The notes: generated by a model not told the origin, from the sequence alone. A DNA stretch of 64,000 bases from Heterohyrax brucei (GCA_028571685.1 CM053142.1:128022796-128086795); one strand, 5' to 3'; numbered from the stretch's first letter, positions 23,148 through 35,223 are shown. Translations and numbers: made by a program.

Positions 23148-23343
23148 TTGTCCTGTTGGGTTGATTCTGACTCACGGTGACACTGTGTGACAGAGGAGAA
23201 CTGCTCCCGTAGGGCTTCCTAGGCTGGAACCCTCATGGGAATAGATCACCAGGTCTTTTTTCTCACTGAGCCACTGGTGCATTGGAACCCCAGACCTTTT
23301 AGTTAGCAGTGAAGCGCTTAACCATTGCACCACCAGGGCTGTG
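23148..23343 (-). mobile_element. AfroSINE, long form
   Basis: It runs from ttttgtcctgttgggttgat through aatagatcaccaggtctttt to the head ccattgcaccaccagggctg. Confidence 0.92.
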
Positions 23344-23372
23344 TTTCGGGAGGCTGGAGGCACCAACTAGAA

Positions 23373-23376
<4 letters not shown>

Positions 23377-23414
<38 letters not shown>
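23377..23414 (+). repeat. (GT)n microsatellite, about 19 units
   Basis: An uninterrupted GT run, the longest pure dinucleotide tract in the window. Tracts of this length are usually length-polymorphic. Confidence 0.98.
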
Positions 23415-23416
<2 letters not shown>

Positions 23417-23893
23417 CTTTAAAGTGTTCTACTACAAATGCTCTTTTAAGAGCAATAGGGGCACATTTGGAAAAGGCAACAGTGTTTCTTACCTTGTTAA
23501 ACATGTAAAGGGTCTGTTTGCATCCAGTGCTGGGCCCTAAATCCTGTTTTCAGGTGTACTGACTGTACCCTAGGTCAAGAGTCCACCAGAGTCCTGACCA
23601 CAACTTTCCAAGCAGCTCTGGATGCCACAGAAAATGTTTCAGCAGCAGAGAAGGGATACGGCCCTGCTAAGTCCCTCAGCTGGATGGAAAAGGAAAGGGA
23701 GTGCTTAGCACTCTTGCTTCCTGTCGTAGAATTTTTCCTGCAGAAAGGAGGTGCATGCCTGATACAAACGATCAGACCACTCGGGTGTGACAGCCACATT
23801 TGGGAGTATTGTGTAGCCTAGACTTGCTAAGTTCCCAAAGTGGAAGACAGAGAGCACTCTGAAAGTAGAGACTGGTGGCTGAGTACAATCATA

Positions 23894-24270
23894 GCCCCAA
23901 ACTAATTGCCATGAGATTGAGTCTGATTTAAGGCGGCTGCATATGTGCAGGGGAAAGTGCTCCATCGGAAGCCCTGCTAGTACAGTGGTTAAGAGCCGTG
24001 GCTGCTAACCAGAAGGTTGGCAGCTCCAGTCCACCAGGTGCTCCCTGGAAACTGGGACAGTCCCACTGTGTCCTGTGGGGCTACTATAGGGGGGAAGCAA
24101 GTCGACAGCAATAGGATTTTTTTTCCCCCACTTATAGTATGTTTCGAGGCTATGACCCTGCAGAAGCAAATTGTAAGAGATGTCTTCGAAGGTTCCTCGG
24201 GGTGGGTTTGAATTGCCACCCTTTTGGCGGCAAGTCAAGTACTTAACTTTTTGCATCATCCAGGGACTCT
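23894..24270 (-). mobile_element. AfroSINE (-) split by another AfroSINE
   Basis: The left part, 23894-23966, holds the tail (ccccaaactaattgccatga) up to gtgctccatcgg. The right part, 24127-24270, resumes at gaggctatgaccctgcagaa and runs to the head tttgcatcatccagggact. Together they give one long-form minus copy. Confidence 0.85.
23967..24126 (+). mobile_element. AfroSINE, short form, inserted in the minus copy
   Basis: The head aagccctgctagtacagtgg is complete, followed by ccagaaggttggcagctcc, the core and a T-rich end (aggatttttttt). It is better kept than its host. Confidence 0.9.
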
Positions 24271-24285
24271 GAATAGAACAGTAAT

Positions 24286-24444
24286 TACTAAACCTGTTGC
24301 TGTGGAGGTGATTCTGACTCTGAGCAACCCTGTAGGGCAGCGTAGATCTGCCCCACAGGACTTCCAAGAAGTGGCTGGTGGATTTGAACTTTGGTCCTTC
24401 TGGGTAGCAGCTTGAGCTCTTAACCACTGTGTCACACAGGCTCC
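24286..24444 (-). mobile_element. AfroSINE, short form
   Basis: It runs from actaaacctgttgctgtgga to the head ccactgtgtcacacaggctcc. Confidence 0.92.
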
Positions 24445-24847
24445 AAGTAGAATAATAGCCAGGATTTGTTACTCACCTTAATACATACTGTAGAACTCTT
24501 AATGGGTGTTCTTAGTTATTACATAAGACAGGGTCACTAACGCAAATCAACAGTGGCTCCTGCACTCCTGGCTCAAAAGAAAGCAAGATGTGAATTAAGC
24601 AAGAGGTCTAATAAAAAGATGTTAGGTGGCCTAATACGAAGCCATGTATATTCTGATCCACTTTCCTGTTTCTTCTTTTGTCTGATTTTTGTAACAATGG
24701 CTGACTACATAGGAGCCTGGAACATGATAACAGAAGGCATTTACGTATCATCAATTAACCCCAAATTTTAGACACAGAAATAAAGTTGGCAACATAAGAA
24801 TGGTGTAATTAAAGAGGACAGGTCTTTCCTGGCCATATTTTTGCAGA
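24445..24847. other. no gene or repeat recognised
   Basis: A short gap between SINEs. The 72-aa ORF at 24553-24771 is not recognised. Confidence 0.4.
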
Positions 24848-25215
24848 GAGGTTCCTGGGTGGTACAAATGATTTGTGCCTGACCAGTAAGTTTAAAGGTC
24901 GTTGTTTCTGACTCACCCTACTGTGCCTCAGAAGCTTTATAAAGATTGGAATTCTGTGGAGCACTTGGGAAGCCCTGATGTTGCAGTGGTTAAGAACTCA
25001 GCTGCTAACAAAAAGCCAGCAATTCAAATCCACCGGCCACTGCTTGGTACTTCTGTGGGGCAGTTCTTCTGTCTTGTACAGTTGCACTGAGTGGGAAATC
25101 AGCACGACAGCAATAGGTTTGGTTTTGGCTTTTTTGGAGCAGTTCTACTGTATAATACATAAGATTACCGTAAGTCAGAATTGACTTAATAGTAATGGGC
25201 TTTGGTTTGGGTTTG
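24848..25215 (+). mobile_element. AfroSINE (+) split by another AfroSINE
   Basis: The left part runs 24848-24967 (ggttcctgggtggtacaaat ... ggaattctgtggagcacttg). The right part starts near 25134 (tggagcagttctactgtata) and ends in a GGTTT-rich tail at 25215. The element is the long form. Confidence 0.85.
24968..25133 (+). mobile_element. AfroSINE, short form, inserted in the + copy
   Basis: The head gaagccctgatgttgcagtg is complete and the tail is cagcaataggtttggttttg. The host bases ggagcacttg before it and ggagcagttc after it read as a target duplication with two changes. Confidence 0.9.
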
Positions 25216-26129
25216 GATTTTCACAGAGGAAATAGCAGTTAGACAAAAATGAAACACTATTTCAATGACTAATGCAGTAAACCTTAAAAATTCATCTAAA
25301 TCTCTTGCCAACTCTGGAGGGCTGATAACAAGGTGAAGTGTATCCTATAACTTGCCATGAGATTGATGAGAGTTAAAATGGCTTAAATCCACTGACACCA
25401 CTGAAATACGTTCCATAGAATCAAGTTGGTGGTAGAACATGTATGTAAATGGCAAAATAAAAATGCGCTCACTAGATGGTATCCAGATCTGCTGACTGTT
25501 AACATGAGGCTTTATTTAACCGTATCGTGTTCCACTGCAGTCCACAAACGGATCAGGGCATCTTCATAAAGAACCCGCTAGACCTCAGGCAGCCTGCTGT
25601 CAATGACCAGAGATGGGACCAGAGTTCTATGACACCTAGTAATTTATCTCTCACTGTCCCCCAACAATTTTCTTGTGTGCAAAATTGAATTCTGACTCCT
25701 GGAAATTGATGTTTGGGAGAAAATAGTTTGTAGATAAAAAATGAACCCGTGTTCCAAGAGCCAGATCCCAATGTGACTTGATTCGCACTTAAGTTTACAT
25801 AGTAATGATCTTAAAAAGACGAATCTTTTTTGTTCTGTTTGTGAAAAGCGCCATCAAGTAAGAGATGAAACCTTGGGAGGAGTTGGAATGGGGGTGAAGT
25901 GTTGGGAAGAGGATGTGTACCGGAAATGACAGCCTCTGGATAGTGATGTGGTGTGAGGGAGAATCCCTAAACCTGGGCAAAATATCTCCTGGACTCCCCT
26001 GTTTAGAGACTGCGAACTTGGGGACTTGCCAAGTCCTCAGAAACATCAAAGGTCTACTGAAATGTAATAGAAATTATACTGAAAAGAGAAAAATAAGAAA
26101 AGTGTAAAAGTACATTTAAAGTGAGTGTT
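25216..26129. other. no gene or repeat recognised
   Basis: Unique-looking DNA; ORFs up to 84 aa have no recognisable product. Confidence 0.4.
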
Positions 26130-26232
26130 TTCGATCTAGATCTTCTACTAGTAGCAGCATGACCCTGGCCAAGTTATTTGTGTGAACATTTCCTTGGTTT
26201 CTCCAGTCAGAAACGAGGTGAAACACCTCCTG
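26130..26232 (+). mobile_element. MIR SINE core fragment
   Basis: ctactagtagcagcatgacc ... ccaagttatttgtgtgaaca ... ggtttctccagtcagaaac follows the MIR core order. Confidence 0.55.
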
Positions 26233-26507
26233 CTTCCAGTTGATGGGGCCCAAAGAAGGGTAACTAGCCGTCTTGCTCATTTAAGTGGAAGCATGGGCCT
26301 AGCCGAGTAAAAGAGAAGTAAAACTTGACAAATTCTTGACGAAAACTTCTTAGGGAATAAGGTGCATCTCTTTCCCACTCCCAAACAGGAGCAGCTGCTT
26401 TTATCATTTATATGATTGATACTGTGACTCTTGTGTGTGTCAGAGAGAGGAGCAGAACAATTCCTTGAGGAAAAGGACACTCACTGTTATTTATCGGCTT
26501 CCCTGTA

Positions 26508-26661
26508 TTGGAGCCATGGTGCCACAGCGGTTAAGAGCTCGGCTGCTAACCAAAAGGTCGGCAATTTGAATTGTCCGGCCACTCCTTGGGAACCCTATGG
26601 GGCAGTTCTAGTCTGTCTTATAGGGTCACTATGAGCCAGAACTAACTCCACAGCAATGGGT
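26508..26661 (+). mobile_element. AfroSINE, short form, well kept
   Basis: The head ggagccatggtgccacagcg, the stem cggctgctaaccaaaaggtc, the core tatggggcagttctagtctg and the tail are all clear. Confidence 0.95.
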
Positions 26662-27196
26662 ATGTTGCAGATCACTGTCAGTTTGGGAGAATGAGCTGGC
26701 ATAGCAATGGACTCCTCTTGCCGGTGACAGCGGTGGACGAGTCAAAGCAAGAATATTATGATGCTGAAGATCAAACAGTTTCCTGCCTTCCTTAGTGAGT
26801 GACTTAAGCTGTATGTCCAGTGGAATCTTTAGAGTCATGTATTAGGACACCAGTATGAGGGCCATTTTATGGCTTCGAGTGAGAGCTCTAGAGCTTTTCT
26901 GATAAGGGAGCCAGACATTTGTACCCCTAAGAAAGCCATTCTCTGACCTTAGCCCTTGTCCTTGAAACAGATACTACTTCATGCTAACTTTCAGTAGTAT
27001 CCTTCTTGCTGCAGTTTTGCTTTATTCAGGTCAATGGAAGTTTCACTTACTTCCTACTTCTCTTCATGTTGTTGAAGCTGAGCATGAAACGAGGCAGTTT
27101 CAAATTAAAGTATAAATTTATTTTTATCTTTCTTCACATGACCTGTTTTCCAATTCCATTGTTCCTTTTGTTGTATCTGAGGATAGTCTCCAGCCA
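26662..27196. other. no gene or repeat recognised
   Basis: Unique-looking DNA between two SINEs; ORFs at 26629-27218 show no known product. Confidence 0.4.
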
Positions 27197-27292
27197 AGCC
27201 AACGCCAAGTGCTGTTGAGTTGGATCTGATTTATGGCAACCCTAGTGGCCAGAGTAGAACTGACCCCCAGAGTATTCTCCAACGTGTCCAAT
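27197..27292 (-). mobile_element. AfroSINE fragment, tail and core
   Basis: gccaacgccaagtgctgttg ... gccagagtagaactgacc ... agagtattctccaacg. The head is missing. Confidence 0.8.
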
Positions 27293-27325
27293 ATGCTGAT
27301 TTACAGACTGTAAGCCGGACATGGG

Positions 27326-27480
27326 ATCCATGGTGGTGTGGTGGTTAAGAGTTACAGCTGCTAACCAAAAGGTCAGCAGTTCAAATCTACCGGGTTCTCC
27401 TGAAAATGCGGTGGCACAGTTCAGCTCTGTCCTATAGGATCATTAGAAGTTGCAGTTGATTCAGTGGCCCTAGGTTTAAG
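27326..27480 (+). mobile_element. AfroSINE, short form
   Basis: The head ccatggtggtgtggtggtta, the box ggtcagcagttcaaatctac, the core ctctgtcctataggatcatt and a decayed tail. Confidence 0.93.
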
Positions 27481-27741
27481 TTAGATATGGGGCAGGAACT
27501 CAAGTTTTGTTAATGCCCTGTGGTTACAAATCACCAACTGCTCTCTCTCTCATCTCACCCTGCCACAGCCCACGCTCACACATGCCACATATACACACAT
27601 CCACTGCCACTGCTCTGGATCTTTGGCAGAGGGAACCATTGCTGTGGGTGAGCACAGAGCACTAGGTGACTCGGAAGATATTCTGGACCTTGACATCCTC
27701 TCAGGATTGTGTTCTCATGTATATTTTCATGCATTAGAAAC
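27481..27741. other. CA-rich patch in otherwise plain DNA
   Basis: cacatatacacacatccact and neighbours at about 27580-27605. Nothing else is recognised. Confidence 0.4.
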
Positions 27742-27896
27742 AAAAAGTTGCCACTGAAATGATGTCAACACATGGCAACCCCATGTGTTACAGAGTAGAA
27801 CAGCTCTGTAGGGTTTTTTCTATGGCTGTGATCTTTGAGTAGACTCAAGCTGCCAGCCTTCCGGGTGGTGGCCAAGCTGTTAACTCTTTGTGACAT
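27742..27896 (-). mobile_element. AfroSINE, long form, diverged
   Basis: aaaaagttgccactgaaatg ... gttacagagtagaacagctc ... ctatggctgtgatctttgag ... ccagccttccgggtggtgg. Confidence 0.85.
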
Positions 27897-28799
27897 CTTT
27901 CTCATGCATTTGCAGTCCCTTTTGCATACATACATATATCCGATTGATTGTCTCTCTGACTTCCCTTTTCTCTTCCAGCTCTTTGCAGTTCTTTCATAAT
28001 ACGATCTCCCACTTTCCATTTTGCCATACTGCCAGAGTGGCCTTGGCAATACACACACTGGAGATGAAAGATAACATATTCTAAGGTAAAATTTAGTAGA
28101 ATAAAGAAACAGTACCATTAACCTTCATCCCTCCCAAAGGCTCTGAAGCTCTCATTTATACTTTCCTTAAAAGTTCCCATCCACTGTCTCGTATTAGCCA
28201 TGCTGTTACTCAGAACTCAAAATTCCAAGATGAATTAATAAAATATTTCTTAAAAACCGTGGGTTACCCCTACTAGTTATGAATAGCTTAACATTTTTTT
28301 CCCATAATTTTAGATTACAGGTTTGTGTCATCCAGCCTGAGAATCTACCTACCTACCTTTTTTTTTCATCCAAATGGGAAACATGTTCCAGTTTTGAAAA
28401 AGAATAAAGAATTGATACAAATCATCTCTAGCTGTTTTTATGCTAGTAAGGATTTGGCTGGTCCTGAGTAAGAGGAAATGTTCATGTAGCTTGCGAGATA
28501 CAGCTAAGGAAAACATCTTAGTGAGAGCAAGAAGGCTCATTTCCGAGCTCTTGGAACATAACTTGGCTTGCAGCCTAGGTGTGTAATTAGGATTGAGAAC
28601 CAGCTATTTGGACTCCGAAGTTCTGTTTCTGCACCTGATGCCATGATTGTCTTCAGGGAGGTATTCTGCTAACAGCTCCTTCCTATTTTGTGTTCACTCT
28701 CCCTTGTCTTTATGTCTAATACAAACATAGCAGACACTGAGTAATTGTTCCCTGATCTAAACCGAGTTGAACTGAAGGCTGTGTACTACTCAGCAGCTA
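27897..28799. other. no gene or repeat recognised
   Basis: A 117-aa minus ORF at 27765-28118 begins inside the preceding SINE and is not recognised. Confidence 0.4.
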
Positions 28800-28962
28800 C
28801 AGTGGCCTAAGTGATTCAGAACTGGGGCTGCTAACCAGAGGGTTAGCAGTTTGAACCCAGTGGGCTCTCCTTGGAAACCTTGTGGGGCAGTTCTGTATGC
28901 TTGGTCTGGTAGGATTGCTGTAAGTTGGAATTGACTTGGTGACAGTGGGTTTGGGATTAATA
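28800..28962 (+). mobile_element. AfroSINE, short form
   Basis: ggggctgctaaccagagggt ... gcagtttgaaccc ... ccttgtggggcagttctgta ... ggaattgacttggtgacagt. Confidence 0.92.
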
Positions 28963-29466
28963 ATCCTTTACCACCAGATTTGAAGTGAAAATGAAATTAA
29001 ATGAAAAGCATTATAAAGTACTCCTGTTAAATCTTGTCAGATGACTGCCCAGGAGGGTGAGGGCACAGATCTGGGGGTCACTGTCAGTTGTGTGCACTGA
29101 GCCGAGAACGTGTGTGCATCTGCACATAGTTCTTACGGGGCAGAAGGAAGGAAGTTGTGAAAGGGAACAAAATAGAACTACTGACTGGAGAGCCATAAAG
29201 CTGTTTTTAGAATGACTGCTTCTGTTGTATTGGGGAGTGCTTCCTTTGAGAAGGGCTATATTATGCATCCTCTTTCCGTTAAGTCTATTTTGGGAAGAAA
29301 TTACAGAAGATAAAGTATTACCAGCTCCCTGGAATCTCTTAACGATACAGCCTCTATTCTCATTACACACCTGCTTAGAGCAAAATTAATAAAATGTTCT
29401 ATTCTCAGGAATATCAACCCAAAATAATCAAAATCTCTACCAAGTCACTCTTACTTATTAAAAACA
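28963..29466. other. no gene or repeat recognised
   Basis: A 119-aa minus ORF at 29011-29370 has no recognisable product. Confidence 0.4.
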
Positions 29467-29626
29467 AAGCCAAACCCGCAGCCATAAAGTCGATTCTGAC
29501 TCATAGGGACCCTATAGACAGAGTAGAACTGCCTCACAGAGTTTCCAAGGAGCACTTGGTAGATTTGAACTGCTGACCTTCTGGTTAGCAGCTGTAGCAC
29601 TTAAGCACTATGCTACCAGGGTTTTC
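29467..29626 (-). mobile_element. AfroSINE, short form, well kept
   Basis: From aagccaaacccgcagccata to the head tatgctaccagggtttt. Confidence 0.95.
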
Positions 29627-31072
29627 CTCTTACTTGTTAGGGAAGCTCTAAGTTCTGAAAAGTGTTAACTGCCCCCTCTGTGAGTGAGAACCAGTATCAG
29701 CAGTAGGGTGGTTTGTTGGTTCAGTCATTTCCAGCAGTGGCAAAGACTTGCTTTCAAGAGGATGGGACTTTCTACTCAGGGTAGAGATTTATCTGCCTTT
29801 GGCAATTTTACCCTATTTATTGTGAAAGTTTGCTTCTCAGCAGATTTACAAACAAGGTGTTTAACTTTTTCTCTATGGAATTAATTCCTGGGAGGTGGGA
29901 TGCAGAGTGGTAGGAGGAGGAGGCTGTCAAGGCTAGCTGATACTGGCAGTGCTTAAAATTGCCTTCCTTTTCTGTTGGGAGTTTTTAAAGTGATAGTAAC
30001 CATTTCCCCCCACAAGCATCACAGTGTGAGGAGGTTCTGTTTAAATCGAAATGCACTTTGTTTGCATCCTGCGTTTGTACACCGATTTACACATTAGAAT
30101 AAAAGAACTTAAATGTTTAGCAGTAAAAAGTTGTTTAATCATTAAACAACAACCGTTTGTTCTTTTGCCCTCTAAACCTGCATTCAGGCAGCTTGGATGT
30201 TGGTTTACAGTCTCATTAGCTGCCAAGATCACAAAAGAAAGGTTAGCAAGATCACCACCAGCAGCAGGGAGCTCAGAAATGCGCCTATTGTCACGTGAAG
30301 CATTTAGCTACACGGTCCTTCAGCTCTTTCCTAACACACACACAGCTCAGAGGGAGGTACGTGGCCAGAAAAAAAACGCAGCCTCTAATTCCAGAAGCAG
30401 CCACTTGTTCGTTTAGGGAAAGAGGGGAAAAAAGCTTCTTGCATTTAGTCTTCTGGATGGCCTTGCTCATCTTTGTAAACTATGAAATAAAGGGAACATT
30501 CTTGCTTTGTAACTGTTGAACCCTGGAAAGTAAGTCCCATCAGACTCTTAGGTAAAAAGATCTGGTGGTTTCTTTTTTGTCAAAGGAGGAGTTGCAGGGT
30601 TTTATGGCCTTGTTTCAATACAAGGGAGTTTATCATCCCTTTTAAAAGCACAGGTCAGCACCATTTTCAAAGCAACCTGAGTGTCCAGCCTCTGGATTGT
30701 TTTTGCAAAATGGTCCCTTTCTCAATAGAGCAGGAGGGCCACAGGTGCCTATTAATCGCCGTACTTGTAGGAACTCCATTGATTCCCTCCGTGGTGGGGA
30801 AAACCAAGAACATTTTCTGAAATTCAATTCTGTGAGCTCCAGTTTGTGGCTGCCTGCCAAGACAGGCTCTAGGAAACCATCACAACTTTGCCACAGGCTG
30901 TTTGCCTTTTGATCCCTTGTTCTACCTCTGTTAGGTGTTCATTTTTGCTGCCTGGTGTATAAACCACACTGGAAAAGACCATCCTTCATTTTTAAGTGAC
31001 CACCATATGGGCAACACTGGGAATTATTTCAGTGTTGAAGAAGGTAGGGACAAACAGTCCTTTATGCTTTAC
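29627..31072. other. no gene or repeat recognised
   Basis: A repeat-poor stretch of about 1.4 kb. A 121-aa + ORF at 30051-30416 shows no recognisable domain and no convincing splice signals. Confidence 0.45.
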
Positions 31073-31225
31073 CTACCCACTGCCGTCAAGTCAATTCCGA
31101 TTCATAGCGAGGCTGTAGGACAGTAGCACTGACCTGTAGAGTTTCCAAGGAGTGCCTAGTGGGTTTGAACTGCCTGCCTTTTGGTTAGCCAACATAGCAC
31201 TTAACCACTATGCAACCAGAGTTTC
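31073..31225 (-). mobile_element. AfroSINE, short form
   Basis: cccactgccgtcaagtcaat ... gtagagtttccaaggagtgc ... ctatgcaaccagagtttc. Confidence 0.93.
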
Positions 31226-31261
31226 TTATGCATTCTAGTACTGCATGTTTTGACAGTGATC

Positions 31262-31392
31262 TCCATCAGAGGTGAAACAGTAGAAACTTAGAGAATTCCA
31301 GAGACCCACTCAAGATCGCATATCTAATTTGAAGTTAGAAAAATGTGTTAGAAGCTAGAATCTTAACTGAGGATTCACTGTGCCATGGGCTA
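31262..31392 (-). mobile_element. MIR SINE fragment
   Basis: agaggtgaaacagtagaaac ... gacccactcaagatcgcata ... gctagaatcttaactgagga follows reverse-oriented MIR. Confidence 0.55.
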
Positions 31393-32005
31393 TCCAAATG
31401 ACTTTACGGGGTTAGTAAATGTTCCCGGACATACTGTCACTGAGGATAAAGGTTTATTGTTGCTTTTCGTTCGTCAGGTATGACAAAAATTTTCTAAGAC
31501 AGTTCTTAAATCACCAGCATTATTCTCCAAACCAAACAATCCTATTCCCTTTCATTTTCTTTGGGATTTTCATTTCCTAATTGTTTTTACCATTTTTCCC
31601 TTGTCTATACACAACCACCTTTTAGACTCTGAAACTCAATATTACCTTTTAGACTCTGATACAGAATAATTAGGTAACGGGCCAAGTTTTCACACAGGTG
31701 TATCAATACTGTGTGGCTAAGTTTTATTTTTCTCTACTCCCTTATCTCCTTAGATTAGAGATCTGCACACTAGGTGTTGTTATATGGCCGGAGTTTGCTG
31801 AAACATCTCTGTCAAACAGCAAAACTATATTGTGTTTTCCTGCCCTCTGTCTGTATTTTACCTTAGGTCCATGTTAATTAGATTGTTAGGCTGTTTTTTG
31901 TTTTCATTACTTAAAGTGCATGGTGAACAATATTTGAAGAACTTTCAACTTTGAAGCCGGAAGAAAAATATTGCCAATTTAAAGACTTATGTGAATTCAC
32001 CCTTG
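31393..32005. other. no gene recognised
   Basis: AT-rich. The 13-bp string ccttttagactct occurs twice 30 bp apart (about 31618 and 31646), a small local direct repeat. Confidence 0.4.
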
Positions 32006-32163
32006 AAAATCCTGATGGCACAGCGGTTATACTGTGTGATTGCTAACCGACAGGTCAGCGGTTCAAGTCTACTGGGTGCTACTTAAAAACCACATGGTGC
32101 AGTACTACTCTATCCTATACTATAACTGTGAATTGGAATCTCCTTGATGGCAACAGGATTTGT
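32006..32163 (+). mobile_element. AfroSINE, short form
   Basis: aaaatcctgatggcacagcg ... gacaggtcagcggttcaagt ... tccttgatggcaacagga. Confidence 0.93.
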
Positions 32164-32689
32164 TATATGAACTCGCTCTTTCTTAAACTTTGAGAAAAAA
32201 CTCTCAACTTGTTCTATCCTGAAGAAATGCTTGTTTAAGTAACAGATACAGGGAGACAACAGAATTAAATTCATTGTGGATTAATGCCCGTGTCTACTGA
32301 GTTCTAAACTAAATTCAACTGTAAGTATCTATAAACTTTAAAAAGAATATTCTGTTGGTTTGGGGGATGGAAAGATTCCTTCTGCTGCTTGCTTACCATT
32401 ACCCAGATTTAAAAAAAAAACCTGGTTAATTTTTCTGCATGAGTGACTCTAACTGTCAAGTATGGGGGGGTGTGACAGACAACGGCAGGTAGTTTTTCTA
32501 TAATGAAGACAATTGTGGAGGGAAGGAAGCCGTGAAAGATGAAAAAGGATGAGAAGAAAGAGGAGAGACCTGATGGCCTCAGGAAAAGCGGAATCAACAG
32601 AGACTATTTTCAGAGCAAAACACACTGAAAATTTCAATGTAGCTGCGTGGTTACGAGAAAACATGCTCTCAGCAACTCCTTTTGTGTTT
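32164..32689. other. no gene recognised
   Basis: Purine-rich around 32520-32570. ORFs at 32409-32772 overlap on both strands and are not recognised. Confidence 0.4.
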
Positions 32690-33190
32690 TTCTTTCTTAG
32701 TAGACTATTTATTGTTAAAAGCAGTTTTAGGTTTACAGACAAATGGTAATAGAAAGTACGGAGAGTTCCCATAGCCCCCTCCCACCGGCACAGCTTCTCC
32801 TTTTGTTAAAATTGTGCATTGGTGTGGTACACTTATTGCCACTGGGGAACCAGTATTGATACATCAGCTGACTCTGTAGTCTACATTAGGGTTCACCCTT
32901 TGTGTTGAATAGTTCTGTGGGTTTCCACAAACCCGTGATGTCACGTAGCCACCATTACAGTATCAACCAGAATAGTTTCACTGCCCTAAAAATGTCCCGT
33001 GTTCCACCTCTTCCCCCTTCGCCCTGTACCCCCGAGCCCCTGGCAACCTCTCATCTGTACACTTTCGCCTTTTCCAGAATGTCATGTAGTCGGAATTGAG
33101 TGTATAGCTTTCTGAGACTGGCTTCTTTCACCTCGCAAAATGCATGGAAGGTTTCTTTGTGCCTTTTTGTAGCTTTCCTTTTGTTTCTTA
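32690..33190 (-). mobile_element. L1M-class 3' end
   Basis: The + strand gives the reverse complement of the 3' end of an old L1: gcagttttaggtttacagac, then acggagagttcccatagccc, then gggttcaccctttgtgttga, then tttcactgccctaaaaatgt, then ctggcaacctct and ttttccagaatgtcatgtag. This is typical of L1MB/L1MC-type elements shared by placental mammals. The 5' part is missing. Confidence 0.85.
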
Positions 33191-34617
33191 ATGTATATAC
33201 TGTACCTGAGCTAAATGCTTCTTTCCTGTGAGCTAGACAGTAGGAAGTAATCTATCTTCAGCTGTGTTTGATGTGTAAATAGAAATGTACAAGGGGTCTG
33301 TTTAACTTTGGGAAGGCAGTCTGCGTGAACTCTTCGTCACTTTAAAGGGCACAGCCATGACCACCGTCTTAATCCTTCAGGGATTGTTTACAAAAGATTG
33401 AAAAATGTGGCCCAGGGCCCATACCTGCCCTCTATAGAACTAGCCCATCTCAAGTGGGTGGGCACATGAAACTGGCTTGAACAAAAACAAAAGAGAGGGC
33501 TTCAGGGTAAGCCTGGCATCCTTCAACATGCTCTGTTTCCCTTCTACTTAATTTTTAATTTCCATGAAATGTCAGTCGGAAAGTGGACACTGTGTGTTTG
33601 CTCTTTGTCTGCCACGTTTTGGCTATTGGGATTCCATGCTTTGGGATAATGAAATGGGTTGTCATTTCCTCCCCTAAATAATACATTGCACAGTGGAAAT
33701 GCAAATTTCCTGTGGAAGCTCTAAATAGCAGGTGGTATTTCCTAATATATTGTTTTTGACCTTTGGGGAAATTCGTCCTACAAGCTGATTTTGGAAAATT
33801 AAAATAGCATAAAGCTCTTGTATTTTAAATAAAACAATCAGTATCTTAATTTAAAACAAGTTAGACTGGAGTATTACATAAAGAAAAGACATACGTATTT
33901 AGCTTTCATGTGGTATTTTAAAGTTTGTAAGTTTGTAATTTATGGAGAACAAGAAAAGATATGGTGCAGAAGAACTTTTCTAGTTTATTAAGAGTTTTTT
34001 TTATGAAATATAAATATATGCATGTGTTTATGTAGAAAAAGATAAACGCTTTAACTTTTACTTTAAATCTTCACAGTTAAATCGTGGTTTATACATTAAG
34101 TACACAAAGAGTTAAGCATGCAGCTATTGAAATGGTAAATCCGAGTGGAACTGAAGTTAAAGACATCTGTATTTTTCATTCATTTGCTCAGCAGCACTAA
34201 ATTTCAAGCTTGTTTTTTGTTCAGCATCAAAGAAAAAGTTGTTTTATGGTTATTGGATTTTTTTTTAACTCACACATTTCATGAAAGAGACTCAAGTGGC
34301 TGGGTCTTTCTGTGCTTAGATATTTTTCTGCTCAGCAGTCCTTTTGCATGCCACCTTGTTGAAGAAAGAAAACAGAATTTTATTCTTCTTCTTTTCCTTT
34401 GAAGAAAAAATGTAAGAGGTTTAAATACCATTCACATTTTGGAATTTCCTTCTTTGCTGTCACCCAAACCCATCATTTCACAACCACGTAAAGCAATTCA
34501 ATTCTGAAAGACTTAAGAGATTCTCATGCCCATAAATACTCTGCATGTGATTATGACTCCTCTGCTTATCAGAGGCAACGTGAAATGAACCCAGATCTAA
34601 CAAAGTTTAAGGGTACC
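33191..34617. other. AT-rich, repeat-poor, nothing recognised
   Basis: One of the longest stretches without lineage-specific repeats. No splice-framed ORF is supported; the 85-aa ORF at 34145-34402 is Leu/Phe-rich and probably chance. Confidence 0.45.
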
Positions 34618-34782
34618 CTGAAAACCCTGGTAGCATGTGCTTCAGTGCCCTGGCTGCTAACTGAGAAGTCGGCAGCTCAGATCTGCCAGGCATGCCTTCG
34701 AAACTCTATGGAGCAGTTCTTCTCTGCCCTATAGGGCGGCTATGAGTCTGAATCGACTTGACAGCAATGGGTTGGTTTGTTG
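34618..34782 (+). mobile_element. AfroSINE, short form
   Basis: gaaaaccctggtagcatgtg ... gaagtcggcagctcagatct ... ctatgagtctgaatcgactt ... caatgggttggtttg. Confidence 0.94.
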
Positions 34783-35223
34783 TGGTGCTTCTGTGAAAAG
34801 CCTTGCCGACGCTAGAGAGCTTTTTTGATCACTGCCAATTTTTTTCATCAAGTTGGAAGAAACCAGTGCAGCTGTAAGACTGAGCGTTGAGACAAGTCTG
34901 CTTGTCTGCAGAGTTCACATTCAAGTCAACACTGAAAGCAACCATTTTGCAAGAGGGTTTCCTCACTTTTTAATCCGCAATCATTGTAACAACTGCCGTC
35001 AGTGAACTTTTCCTTGCCAGTGCCATGCACAGCATTGGTGATTTGGGATCTTTTACATACACTACCACTTGGTTTGCCAGGTCTCTGTACCCGCATGTCA
35101 AGTTTGGTCTTGGGCAGTGGCAGAGGTGCATTTCTCACCACTCTGAGAGTTTATAATGGGTATTTGGGAAGACGGATTGCATTCTTACAAATTATTGGTC
35201 ATTTCACTCTGACCTAGTGCAAT
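34783..35223. other. no gene or repeat recognised
   Basis: Opposite-strand ORFs of 71 aa overlap at 34926-35217; neither is recognised. Confidence 0.4.
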
